64,000 bases of DNA from Crocinitomicaceae bacterium (GCA_022447665.1 JAKVAQ010000020.1:7707-71706); one strand, 5' to 3'. Positions 8,614 through 16,583 are shown, counted from the stretch's first letter. Notes: generated from the letters alone by a model not told the origin. A program made the numbers and translations.

Positions 8614-8997
8614 ATGGAACCAAATGTACGAACCATCTTATCTACGCTAACTGCTGCTGTCACAGGGATTGTTATTTTGCCCATAGCTCAAATTTTAATG
8701 GCTAGTGTGTTATCGCTTGAATTGTTCTTGTCCCCATTACCTTATGGAATAATATTCCTGTTATTAGGGATTGCAATTGGAGCTGTTTCGGGATTTATAG
8801 ATCCAGAACGCAAAATATCTTATGTTCTATCTGTTGTATTTGTGATACTCTTTGCCTTCTACATTATTGGTTCTGGACCAGGCTTAAGAGTACTAATTTT
8901 TCCTATGCTACTGGGAATATTAATATTAGTAACGTCGAGTTTCTCAACCCATGCGCGCATTAGACGAGGAATTTTAGAAAAGAGAGAAAAGAAATAG
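8614..8997 (+). CDS. Small four-helix membrane protein
   Basis: 127 residues with about four hydrophobic segments (about 10-32, 40-62, 70-90, 92-112) and a short basic C-terminal tail (RIRRGILEKREKK), so the C terminus is probably cytoplasmic. No family recognised. It is a single gene between divergent and convergent neighbours and ends 4 bases from the stop of the TolC gene on the other strand. Confidence 0.6.
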   Translation: MEPNVRTILSTLTAAVTGIVILPIAQILMASVLSLELFLSPLPYGIIFLLLGIAIGAVSGFIDPERKISYVLSVVFVILFAFYIIGSGPGLRVLIFPMLLGILILVTSSFSTHARIRRGILEKREKK

Positions 8998-9001
8998 TTG
9001 C

Positions 9002-10393
9002 CTAGAAATTCATTGTTTGAAACTTGAAGTTCGCTTCATTAAACAAATGAATTGTGATTATTTCGATAAGTTTAATCTGTGCATCTATATAATCCTGATC
9101 TCTCACATTTACAAGAAACATTGAACTCTCACCAGCATTGAACAAGGCAAGTTCGGCGAAATAAAGGGCTTGATAATTGTTTGCTGCGATTTGCATAATA
9201 TTTACCTGTTCAACAGTACTTTCCCAATTGTTATAACTCGCCAAGATTTTATACTTTATCAAAGCTTCCTTCTGAGCAAGATTTGCTTCTTCATTTTCTA
9301 CTTTAATTCGCGATATTTCTACGTTAGCTCTTTCTTTTCTAGTGAATATAGGGTAGACAAAAGTAGCTCCCCAATTATAGTTCTCAATCGTGTAATCGTC
9401 AATTACCCCTTGTCCTAGATCTCCAGCTAGAGCGTTGTATTTTACTTCAAGGGTGGGTTTTAATGCTTCTCTTTGTAAACGGTAATCAATCTTATTAATG
9501 TCTATTTTGTTTTGCGACATTATGATTTCAGGATGACGTTGCACCAAAGTATCTAGTCCGTCCACTAAATTTAATGCAGGTGATTCTATGGCTAGGTTCG
9601 GGTAAAGGTTGGGAACCAGGTTTTCTGAAATTTCAAGAGGTGCAAATCCATCTTGCCATAAAAATGTTTCGAGCAAATTTCTCTTATTTACAAGGTCTAA
9701 TTTAGCTTGTTCCAGTTTAAGAGATCTATCTTGCACCTGAATCAATGCTTTCAGCGTATCGACATATGGCTTGTCGCCTAGTTCTGCTGTGCTTTTAGTA
9801 TTTTCAAAACGTTCTTGTGCAACACGAACAGCATTCTCATAGACTTTCACTTTGTTGTATGCTTTGAACCAATTGAAGTAGCTAACAGAGGCATCTAAAA
9901 ACAGTTGATTAACCATGAGCTTTTGTTCCTGCTCTGTGCTGTTTTGATAGATTTTAGCTTGCTTGATATCAGCACGCCTTTGATCAATAAACATCCCGTT
10001 TCCTAAATTAGCCGTTATTCCAGCATGCCAAAGAGGAATATCGTTGGTGTAGCTTTCTGAGTTTAAGCGCTCTCCGTTATTTTGATCAACTCCTCCTTGC
10101 AGTGAAACACCAAACCAAGTTGGTATTTTGAGCCCTGCATTCAGATAGCTATAGTACTGTTTCCCATCATAATATTTCTGTTGGGCATTCCCATAGAGTT
10201 TTGGATCGAACCCTCCTCGCGCTTTCTGCACATAAGCGTCTCCCAATCTTTGTTGAAGATTCGCCTGATACGCCATTGGGTGATGTTCACCAACGATTTT
10301 AAGGAATTCTATATAAGAGAAAACACTTATAGAGTCGTTTTGTCCGTAAGAGGTAAACGATAGGAATAATAAAAGTAGAATGGTGCCGCGCAT
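9002..10393 (-). CDS. TolC-family outer-membrane efflux protein
   Basis: 463 residues with a signal peptide (cleavage near SYGQ) and the long heptad-rich helices of the TolC/OEP family in two internally similar halves (for example QAKIYQNSTEQEQKLMVNQL and VENEEANLAQKEALIKYKIL). It forms the outer-membrane channel of a tripartite exporter. Last gene of the TetR-ABC-HlyD-TolC operon, 3 bases after the HlyD stop. Confidence 0.85.
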   Translation of the reverse strand: MRGTILLLLFLSFTSYGQNDSISVFSYIEFLKIVGEHHPMAYQANLQQRLGDAYVQKARGGFDPKLYGNAQQKYYDGKQYYSYLNAGLKIPTWFGVSLQGGVDQNNGERLNSESYTNDIPLWHAGITANLGNGMFIDQRRADIKQAKIYQNSTEQEQKLMVNQLFLDASVSYFNWFKAYNKVKVYENAVRVAQERFENTKSTAELGDKPYVDTLKALIQVQDRSLKLEQAKLDLVNKRNLLETFLWQDGFAPLEISENLVPNLYPNLAIESPALNLVDGLDTLVQRHPEIIMSQNKIDINKIDYRLQREALKPTLEVKYNALAGDLGQGVIDDYTIENYNWGATFVYPIFTRKERANVEISRIKVENEEANLAQKEALIKYKILASYNNWESTVEQVNIMQIAANNYQALYFAELALFNAGESSMFLVNVRDQDYIDAQIKLIEIITIHLFNEANFKFQTMNF

Positions 10394-10396
10394 TAC

Positions 10397-11746
10397 TTAC
10401 TTCTTTTTAGGTGTTTCTGTTTCTAAGCCTTTGTAGTAGTCTGGTGGGAATCCGTTGATTCGTCGCCATAATTCATACCAAATAGGCACATCGTTTAATA
10501 GAATCATTGTGGATGTTCCTGAACCATACCTCAAGGCCTCAGGCCACGGATAATCATCTGGATCAGGTTCAATTAATACGCGGTACTTCCCATTCGCACT
10601 AATGAATTGATCTATTGCATAGATTTTACCTCCATATGTACCGTGGCTAGCGTTTGGCCAACCAGAGAAAACAATCGCAGGCCATCCATCAAACTGAATT
10701 CTAACTTTTTCTCCTAGTTTAATTAGCGGTAGGTCAATAGGCTCAACAAAAACCTCTACTGCTAAGTCATAATTTCGAGGCATCAAGGTTAATATTTCTT
10801 GGCCTTCTTTTAATGTTTCACCAATACCAGTAGATGAAGTTCTTGTAATATAGCCATCTTGAGGTGCTGTGATGTAATAGAGTCCATTACGATAAACGTA
10901 ATTGCTGTATTGATTTTCAAGCTTTACGACTGAAGTTTCTGTGTCTAATTTTAAGGATTGCGTTGAAAGTTTATCCGCGAGAAGTTTATTGTAATCAGCA
11001 TTGAATTTCGTCTTAATGTTTGAAATCTCAATCTGCAGTGCGATTAATTCGTTTTGTGAATTCAACCACTTGTTATTAGCTTCTGTCTCCTTGCTCAACG
11101 ATTCTTGAAATTTCAACCTTTTTTGTTCAACTTGAGTCAAAGACTTTAAACCAAGAGCATATAAACTATCAGTACGTCTATACTGGCGCTCAGCGTTGAT
11201 TGCCTGCACCTGCATGGCCGTGAAGGATATACTATCGTTTTGAACCTTCAATGTAGCTTGCTGTAGCTTAATCTTTGCTTGTTCAAGCTTTAAGTCCCTT
11301 TGCTCAGCAAGAATAACCATTTGCTCCTCTTGCGTTTTGATCTTGTCTCCGTAAGCAACAACGGACTCTTTTTTTAAGTTTACCTGGTTTTCTGTCCTCG
11401 GTAATAGTTGATCATCGAAGTAGGCATCCTTTACTTCTTTTATTTTAAGAATAGTATCGCCTTTAGATACGTAATCACCTTCTTGGACGTACCACTCTTC
11501 AACTTGACCAGCGATCACTGTGTTTAAACTTTGAGGACGTTGATTAGGCCTTAGTGTAGAAACCGTTCCATACGATCGGATATTCTGAGTCCAAGGGAGA
11601 AGGAGTATCAAAATGGATAATCCAAAAAACATGTAAATGAGCCTTCGTAGGACTTTGCTAGTTCTTTTACTCTCAACTTTAACCAGGGTACCGTACTTAG
11701 ATTTATCCAAGTATTCGGTAATACTATTTTCAGAAATATTAAGCAT
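10397..11746 (-). CDS. HlyD-family membrane fusion protein
   Basis: 449 residues: a short cytoplasmic N terminus, one membrane helix (about 32-50), a split biotinyl/lipoyl domain with a long coiled-coil hairpin (about 130-290) inserted, then beta-barrel segments (FVEPIDLPLIKLGEKVRIQF). It bridges the inner-membrane transporter to the TolC channel. It follows the ABC gene after a single base. The hairpin is full length, as needed to reach a TolC-type channel. Confidence 0.85.
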   Translation of the reverse strand: MLNISENSITEYLDKSKYGTLVKVESKRTSKVLRRLIYMFFGLSILILLLPWTQNIRSYGTVSTLRPNQRPQSLNTVIAGQVEEWYVQEGDYVSKGDTILKIKEVKDAYFDDQLLPRTENQVNLKKESVVAYGDKIKTQEEQMVILAEQRDLKLEQAKIKLQQATLKVQNDSISFTAMQVQAINAERQYRRTDSLYALGLKSLTQVEQKRLKFQESLSKETEANNKWLNSQNELIALQIEISNIKTKFNADYNKLLADKLSTQSLKLDTETSVVKLENQYSNYVYRNGLYYITAPQDGYITRTSSTGIGETLKEGQEILTLMPRNYDLAVEVFVEPIDLPLIKLGEKVRIQFDGWPAIVFSGWPNASHGTYGGKIYAIDQFISANGKYRVLIEPDPDDYPWPEALRYGSGTSTMILLNDVPIWYELWRRINGFPPDYYKGLETETPKKK

Positions 11747-11747
11747 G

Positions 11748-13421
11748 CTAGTCTTTAATTTCGTGTAACAATCCGTCTTTTGCGAGTATTAAACGGTCTA
11801 CTTTAGATTGAATCATTTTATCTTTTGATGCGATAATTAAGGTCCAATCGTTTTCTTTTGCAGTAAGGAAATTCATGATACTTTCACGTTCTTCACCAAT
11901 AAGTGATGAGAAAGCATCTTTAATTAATAATAACCTTGGCTTATCTACTATACTTCTGGCTAGAATCAATTTGTCTACAATACCTTTAGAGAATTGCTTC
12001 CCTTGTGGTCGAATAACAGTATCGTAACCATTAGGCAGTGTTTTAATAAAATCTACTAAGCCAAGGTTTTCTATTGCCCATTGAACATTGTCGAATGTTG
12101 CCGAATCTCTACCCATGGTTAGATTTTCCATGATGGTTCCTTCAAAAAGAAGTTCGTCCATCAAACAGTCACCTACTATCGTTCTAAGATAGTTTGGGTT
12201 TAGGTTTCCTATTGGTAAATCGTTAAATCCAATTGATCCTTCTTTCACCTTATAAAGACCTGACATGATATAGAGCAGTGTGGTTTTACCCGAATCACTA
12301 TCTCCCATAACCATCACTTTTTCTCCAGATTCAATTTTCAACGATGCACCATTAAAAACGAGCCTTTGCTGTTCTGGATATGAAAACTTAATTTGGGAGA
12401 TTTCTACTTTTAAACCTTTGCGCACATCGGTTTCAAGAATATTCATTCCAGTATTGCTTTCAAGTTCCATATCCGTTACTTGCCCCACTTTTTCTAATGA
12501 AGTAACAACGTCATAGATAGTCTCAAGGCTCAGGATTAGTTTTTCTACAGCTCCTAAAACGAGTAGTATAATAATCTCTGCAGCAACGAATTGTCCAATG
12601 TTCATTTGCTGCTCAATAACAAGGATACTTCCCGCCACAAGCAGTCCGGAAGCTACAAGTACTTTAAAAAATACAAGAAGAATATACTGGTTCTTCAAAA
12701 TTACGAAGTGCTCTTCACGGGCATCTACATATTTATTAGTTGCCTTATCCGTGCGTCTTAGTGGAAGTTCAGTTACACCTGCCATTTTGAAACTTACACT
12801 TGTGCGTGCTAACTCCTGCAGCCAGTGCGCAACGTTATATTTATTTTTTGATTCAACTAAACTCGTTTCTAAACCACGCTTCGATGTTAATTTAAAGATT
12901 GCGTATACCAGTGCTATCAAAATCAAACTGAATACAATGAAGAACGGGTGATAAAGTGATAGTAATAATAAACCGAATACAGTTTGAATGGATGCTGTGG
13001 AGAAATCCATTAGAATCTTTGACAGTCCTTTTTGAACTGAAATAATATCAAAGAAACGGTTCATCAGCTCCGGCGCGTATTTTCCGTGTAAAGCTCTTAG
13101 TTTTACCTTAGGTATTCTATAGGCAAATTCAAATGCAGCTCTGGAAAAAATCTTTTGCTGTAAGCTCTCCGTAATCCTCAACTGGTTAATTTGCAAAATA
13201 CCAGTAATCATTATCCCTAGAATAACGAAGATGACTAGAATTACCCAAGATGTACTCATTTGCCCTCCTTGGATGAGGTTGATAATACTTTGAATTCCGA
13301 TTGGTAATGACAGATTTACTAGACCTATAAAGACAGCGTAAACGTAAATGTTTCTAATTTCTCTACTGTCGGGTTTAAGTAAGCGCCAAAATCTTTTTGT
13401 AGGTGTCAATTGATTGCTCAT
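11748..13421 (-). CDS. ABC exporter with degenerate ATPase motifs
   Basis: 557 residues: a type-1 exporter membrane domain with about six helices (20-310) fused to a nucleotide-binding domain (345-557). Walker A is intact (GDSDSGKT, residues 373-380), but the other motifs are not. The signature that should read LSGGQ is FSKGI (Ser478-Lys479-Gly480), the Walker B/catalytic pair reads IKD (Lys501-Asp502) where LDE is expected, the H-loop position reads SKDK, and the Q-loop lacks a clear Gln. There is no N-terminal C39 peptidase domain. Its start overlaps the TetR stop by 4 bases (ATGA). ATP hydrolysis by this subunit alone is doubtful. Confidence 0.8.
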   Translation of the reverse strand: MSNQLTPTKRFWRLLKPDSREIRNIYVYAVFIGLVNLSLPIGIQSIINLIQGGQMSTSWVILVIFVILGIMITGILQINQLRITESLQQKIFSRAAFEFAYRIPKVKLRALHGKYAPELMNRFFDIISVQKGLSKILMDFSTASIQTVFGLLLLSLYHPFFIVFSLILIALVYAIFKLTSKRGLETSLVESKNKYNVAHWLQELARTSVSFKMAGVTELPLRRTDKATNKYVDAREEHFVILKNQYILLVFFKVLVASGLLVAGSILVIEQQMNIGQFVAAEIIILLVLGAVEKLILSLETIYDVVTSLEKVGQVTDMELESNTGMNILETDVRKGLKVEISQIKFSYPEQQRLVFNGASLKIESGEKVMVMGDSDSGKTTLLYIMSGLYKVKEGSIGFNDLPIGNLNPNYLRTIVGDCLMDELLFEGTIMENLTMGRDSATFDNVQWAIENLGLVDFIKTLPNGYDTVIRPQGKQFSKGIVDKLILARSIVDKPRLLLIKDAFSSLIGEERESIMNFLTAKENDWTLIIASKDKMIQSKVDRLILAKDGLLHEIKD

Positions 13422-14098
13422 TCTTCCGAAATTGTTTTTAAGACTAAGTTTATGTAAAATGTTGAAATGGCGTCTTCTCCTTCTATCTCATCGGTTAATC
13501 GAGGAAGGTGTTTTGCAAAGAATCTTTGGTGATGTGCCCCTTCAATGATTGTAGAAACCAACATGTGTGGGTATTTAAATTGAGGGTTTATTTCAAGAAT
13601 GAAATCTGAAACCCTTTGAACTACCTCTTGGTATTGTCTAAAGAATCCCAAAGCATTGTCTTGATCTACTTTTTTACTCAAGTAAATCTTTGATGATTCT
13701 GCATTTACTATTCGATTCAATTTGATCTCGTTCACGCGAGAGAATGTACTGTCTTCTTCTATTTTCTCCGTAAGTAGTCGCATGGCCCTTCTCAATTTTA
13801 CCTTTGGGTCTTCTATATTCAGCGTGTTCATGACAATTCTATATTCTTGCCATCCCCAATACCAAAGTACTAAATAGACCAGAAGCGTATGCTTATTTTC
13901 AAAGTATCGGTAGATCGATGCTTCAGTAGAGCCTATCTTCTTCGCTAATTTTTTAAAGGTAAAATCCTCGAATCCTAGTTCATCAATTAGATCAATTCCA
14001 TGTTCAACAATCCGTTGTCCTAAATCAGAACTTTCCGGATCTTTTAGAAATACATTCTCGTTGACCTTAATGTTTATTTTACTAAAAAGATTATTCAT
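13418..14098 (-). CDS. TetR-family regulator
   Basis: 226 residues. The N-terminal helix-turn-helix (about 25-75) has the usual TetR pattern IVEHGIDLIDELGFEDFTFK followed by STEASIYRYFENK; the C-terminal ligand domain is helical. It probably represses the exporter operon it heads: the ABC gene overlaps its stop by 4 bases, and the upstream small gene overlaps its start by 8 bases. Confidence 0.85.
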   Translation of the reverse strand: MNNLFSKINIKVNENVFLKDPESSDLGQRIVEHGIDLIDELGFEDFTFKKLAKKIGSTEASIYRYFENKHTLLVYLVLWYWGWQEYRIVMNTLNIEDPKVKLRRAMRLLTEKIEEDSTFSRVNEIKLNRIVNAESSKIYLSKKVDQDNALGFFRQYQEVVQRVSDFILEINPQFKYPHMLVSTIIEGAHHQRFFAKHLPRLTDEIEGEDAISTFYINLVLKTISEE

Positions 14099-14387
14099 TA
14101 ACAGGAATTTTCGTGTTAGAAAGAATCATTTGAGCGTTGTTACAATCCATATTTACTATTGGTAATGAGTAAAGTATATGCTCGTTCTCATTAAAGAGCT
14201 CGCTTAATAGTTTTTCAATTTGAGGATACAAAATGGCTCTAGTTACTCCGGTGATTTTTAATCTTTTTCCGATAGATTCATGTTCGGAGTGCGTGATCAT
14301 ATCCATAACCAAATTGTTTCCTACCAGAAGATCTATCACTTCTTCCGCTCTTTCTTTTTCTGGTATAATTAATACAAACTGTATCAT
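14091..14387 (-). CDS. Small CutA/PII-like protein, putative
   Basis: 98 residues from the ATG at 14387. A start 21 codons upstream would add a hydrophobic stretch unlike anything in the family, so the MIQFVLIIPEKE start is preferred. The beta-alpha-beta spacing (MIQFVLII, IGKRLKITGVTRAILY, LYSLPIVNMDCNNA) recalls the CutA/PII ferredoxin-like fold, but the cation-tolerance signature residues are not clear. It heads the TetR/ABC operon, with its 3' end overlapping the TetR start by 8 bases. Function unknown; fold assignment is tentative. Confidence 0.5.
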   Translation of the reverse strand: MIQFVLIIPEKERAEEVIDLLVGNNLVMDMITHSEHESIGKRLKITGVTRAILYPQIEKLLSELFNENEHILYSLPIVNMDCNNAQMILSNTKIPVNE

Positions 14388-14525
14388 GATTGTTTGTTTA
14401 CGGTGCAAATGTAATAGTATTACTATCGAAAAAACAAGTAAAACATTCAAAAAGTTTGTTAAGCCAATATTAAACTTTTTAATTTGCTGAAATACAGGTT
14501 TTAAACGATTAGTTAATTTGATCCT

Positions 14526-14533
14526 TATATTTG
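14526..14533 (+). promoter_or_regulatory. -7 promoter box for radical SAM gene
   Basis: TATATTTG fits TAnnTTTG, 14 bases before the ATG at 14548. No TTG is seen at the expected -33 distance. Confidence 0.4.
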
Positions 14534-14547
14534 CTCTTAGCTTAGAA

Positions 14548-15675
14548 ATGAAGAAGAAACCGTTCTGTTTAATGCCTTTTTTACATTTTCATGTCGGAGA
14601 TAGAGGAGATGTTAGGGCTTGTTGCGTTGGAAATATTCCTTACGGAAACGTGAATAATAATACAAAAGAAGAAATCTGGAATGGGGAAGCAATAAATGCG
14701 CTAAGAGAGAAATTTTTAGAAGGGGAGAGCGATAATCGTTGCAAAGTATGTTTGGATCTCGAGAAAAATGGGGCCAAAAGTATTCGAGAAGAGACCTTTG
14801 AACGATTCCCAGATTATAAAGTAAGTGAACACGAAGGACCGATTTACTTTGATATTCGATTTTCAAATGTTTGTAATTTCAGGTGCCGAACCTGTTGGCA
14901 TGGTGCAAGCTCAAAGTGGTTTAATGATGCAAAAACATTAGGAACTGCTATTGGAAATAAGGCAATAATTGGGAATCTACATGACTTTGATAAGTTTATT
15001 CAGGAATATGGTTCTGATTTAATACGAGCCGAAGAGATTTATTTTGCCGGTGGTGAACCTTTAGTCACCGAAGAGCATTATCAATTGCTGAATTGGCTGA
15101 TTGAGAGAAAGTCGACAGACATGCGATTGCGGTATAATACGAACTTCTCTATTCTTCATTTCAAAAACTACAATGTATTGAAGTTGTGGGAAAGTTTTCC
15201 AAGTGTTGAGGTCATGGCAAGCATTGATGCTATGGGGGTAGAGGGGGAGTACATAAGAAAAGAATTTAGCTGGGAAGGTTTTGTGCAAAATGTCAAAGAA
15301 ATTAAAGATTATTCTCACATCAATTTCAAGGTAGCACCTACTATATCAGTATATAACGTAAAGCTTCTGCCTGATTTTTATAAGTATTTAATAGAACAGG
15401 AGGTTATAGAGAAAGAGGACTTCTACGTAAATATTCTGCATCGTCCAGACTATTTCAATATTCAAATTCTACCTAAAGAGAAGAAAGAAGCGGTCAATAA
15501 ACTTTATAGTCAATTTTTGAAAGAGAATTTCCCGACTAGCATATTAAAAAAATTCAAAGAGATCGTGACTTATATGAATGCAAGAGACCGAAGTCATTTA
15601 TGGAAAGTTTTTCAAAAGAAGAGTAGCGAATTAGACGAGTTGAGAGGCGAGTCGTCTCATGCTATTAACTATTAA
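14548..15675 (+). CDS. Radical SAM protein with N-terminal SPASM/twitch-like Cys region
   Basis: 375 residues. The radical SAM cluster motif is CNFRCRTC (C-x3-C-x2-C), with the GGEP motif in IYFAGGEPLV. Before it lies an extra Cys-rich segment (CLMPFLHFHVGDRGDVRACC, later CKVC), as in proteins whose auxiliary iron-sulfur-binding twitch/SPASM half precedes the barrel. Such enzymes modify peptides or small molecules; no precursor peptide gene is seen nearby. The ATG at 14548 was chosen over an upstream TTG because the Cys region begins right after it. Single-gene unit facing the DUF6691 remnant. Confidence 0.8.
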   Translation: MKKKPFCLMPFLHFHVGDRGDVRACCVGNIPYGNVNNNTKEEIWNGEAINALREKFLEGESDNRCKVCLDLEKNGAKSIREETFERFPDYKVSEHEGPIYFDIRFSNVCNFRCRTCWHGASSKWFNDAKTLGTAIGNKAIIGNLHDFDKFIQEYGSDLIRAEEIYFAGGEPLVTEEHYQLLNWLIERKSTDMRLRYNTNFSILHFKNYNVLKLWESFPSVEVMASIDAMGVEGEYIRKEFSWEGFVQNVKEIKDYSHINFKVAPTISVYNVKLLPDFYKYLIEQEVIEKEDFYVNILHRPDYFNIQILPKEKKEAVNKLYSQFLKENFPTSILKKFKEIVTYMNARDRSHLWKVFQKKSSELDELRGESSHAINY

Positions 15676-15697
15676 ATCCTTTTGTTGATTTAAGTTT

Positions 15698-16111
15698 CTA
15701 ATGCGGCAGTTTATTCTTTATAACACCATATAAAAATGTTCCCAAAAGTGCTCCTCCAATTACAAGCAAAATAGGCCAAGCTCCTTTTCCTAAAAGTACG
15801 AACATCGGCCCCGGACAAGCTCCTGTCATTGCCCAGCCTAATCCAAATACAGAGCCGCCAACAAGATAACGTACTACACTTTTATTTTTTGCGGTGAATT
15901 TGATTTCTTCGCCTTCAGTAGATTTTAGTTTAAACTTTTTAATCAAATAAACAGAAATCATTCCAAGCTAAACGGCTGAACCAATTACCCCATACATATG
16001 AAACGATTCAAATCGGAACATTTCATAGATTCTGTACCATGATATTATTTCTGCTTTACTCATGATAATACCAAAAATGAATCCGACGATTAAGAATCTG
16101 ATGAACTTCAT
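15698..16111 (-). pseudogene. DUF6691 (YeeE/YedE-type) gene interrupted by in-frame TAG
   Basis: Read from ATG at 16111, the frame encodes 47 residues ([20 protein letters not shown] and a segment ending GVIGSAV), hits TAG at 15970-15968, and continues in the same frame as LGMISVYLIKKF and the GWAMTGACPGP motif to the stop at 15698. Joined, the two parts give 137 codons (one of them the TAG), the usual DUF6691 length. The family is half of a two-gene membrane transporter for thiosulfate or related sulfur species, with the ACPGP Cys central to transport. Here one base change has broken the gene; an internal ATG at 15961 could yield an 87-residue C-terminal part. The usual YeeE partner gene is absent. 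Confidence 0.75.
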
Positions 16112-16112
16112 A

Positions 16113-16280
16113 CTAAAAATTGAAAACTAGATTGAATTGATTGAAATTGAATTTGTTAAAAGTTTGTTTATTGGTTATATCATACCATAAATCATTTCTG
16201 AAAATATAAAGAAATCTCATTTCAAGTCCTTCGAGTTTATCGGAAAAGCTACAGTTAATATCTAAATTAAACTGATCATA
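16113..16280 (-). pseudogene. C-terminal fragment of an outer-membrane barrel protein
   Basis: The minus frame from 16280 to the TAG at 16113 encodes about 55 residues with alternating strands (YDQFNLDINCSFSDKLEG ... [11 protein letters not shown]) ending in Phe, the C-terminal signature of outer-membrane beta-barrels. The 5' part is cut off exactly where repeat copy 1 begins. Its stop lies 1 base before the DUF6691 start, so the two were probably one operon. Remnant status is inferred from the lack of any start or signal peptide. Confidence 0.5.
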
Positions 16281-16311
16281 AGAGTGTATGGGAGCGCCTG
16301 ATTGTGGGCAC

Positions 16312-16341
16312 AAAAAAAAGCCTCATGTTTCCATGAAGCTT
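16312..16341 (-). terminator. Rho-independent terminator, repeat copy 1
   Basis: Stem AAGCTTCATG / CATGAGGCTT (one G-U pair) with a GAAA loop, followed by eight T on the minus strand. Duplicate of the terminator after tRNA-His; it no longer follows a complete gene. Confidence 0.75.
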
Positions 16342-16345
16342 AAAG

Positions 16346-16382
16346 GGTGGAAGATCGGTCTCGAACCGACGACCTCCTGAAC
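16346..16382 (-). pseudogene. tRNA-His 3'-half fragment
   Basis: 37 bases identical to the 3' part of the intact tRNA-His (variable loop, T arm, 3' acceptor strand). The D arm, anticodon and 5' acceptor strand are missing, so it cannot fold as a tRNA. Confidence 0.85.
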
Positions 16383-16444
16383 TAAGAAATTCATGAAATG
16401 AATTGAAGACTGAGTTCGATCTGAAAAGATCGGTAAACGATGGG
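16383..16444 (-). other. Unique spacer between repeats, barrel-like coding scrap
   Basis: 62 bases between the repeat copies. On the minus strand, bases from about 16444 read PIVYRSFQIELSLQFIS then a stop, which looks like a last beta-strand of an outer-membrane protein and shows a similar polar/hydrophobic alternation to the fragment at 16113-16280. Possibly a piece of a related barrel gene; too short to be sure. Confidence 0.3.
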
Positions 16445-16545
16445 AGAGTGTATGGGAGCGCCTGATTGTGGGCACAAAAAAAGCCTCATGTTTCCATGAA
16501 GCTTAAAGGGTGGAAGATCGGTCTCGAACCGACGACCTCCTGAAC
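16445..16545 (-). repeat. Direct repeat copy 2, containing 3' half of tRNA-His
   Basis: 101 bases matching copy 1. Its right edge at 16545 falls inside the anticodon loop region of tRNA-His, the position where many tRNA-targeting integrases leave the crossover. Confidence 0.9.
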
Positions 16546-16560
16546 CACAATCAGGCGCTC
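16456..16560. repeat. Inverted repeat of tRNA-His anticodon arm
   Basis: GAGCGCCTGATTGTGG at 16456-16471 is the exact reverse complement of 16545-16560, which is the D-stem/anticodon part of tRNA-His. The same 16 bases occur again at 16292-16307 in repeat copy 1. A 16-base identity with the adjacent tRNA is unlikely by chance. Confidence 0.8.
16474..16504 (-). terminator. Rho-independent terminator of tRNA-His
   Basis: On the minus strand, stem AAGCTTCATG / CATGAGGCTT with GAAA loop and a run of seven T, beginning 4 bases after the tRNA 3' end. Confidence 0.85.
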
Positions 16561-16583
16561 TAACCAACTGAGCTACAACCACC
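16509..16583 (-). tRNA. tRNA-His (GTG)
   Basis: 75 bases. D stem GCTC/GAGC, anticodon stem CCTGA/TCAGG with loop TTGTGGT (anticodon GTG), T arm GTCGG-TTCGAGA-CCGAT. It has the extra 5' G paired with C73 that marks tRNA-His. CCA is not encoded. The acceptor strands GTGGTTG and CTTCCAC leave two adjacent U-U mismatches (5:68 and 6:67). The 3' half is shared with the downstream repeat copy. Confidence 0.9.

Larger units (their letters stand above)
16281..16382 (-). repeat. Direct repeat copy 1 (tRNA-His 3' half plus terminator)
   Basis: 102 bases, identical to copy 2 (16445-16545) except for one extra A in the A-tract (8 versus 7). On the minus strand it contains the tRNA-His sequence from just after the anticodon to the 3' end, the terminator, and 30 bases beyond. 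It has no 5' tRNA half. The copies are 164 bases apart, start to start. Confidence 0.9.

Noticed and set aside
15698-15961. 87-residue frame as a complete YeeE-type protein
   Set aside because: The in-frame sequence upstream of the TAG restores the normal N-terminal half, so the short frame is the remainder of a broken gene.
16391-16582. 63-residue minus-strand frame through tRNA-His
   Set aside because: It reads straight through the tRNA and repeat copy 2; this is a usual spurious frame over a tRNA gene.
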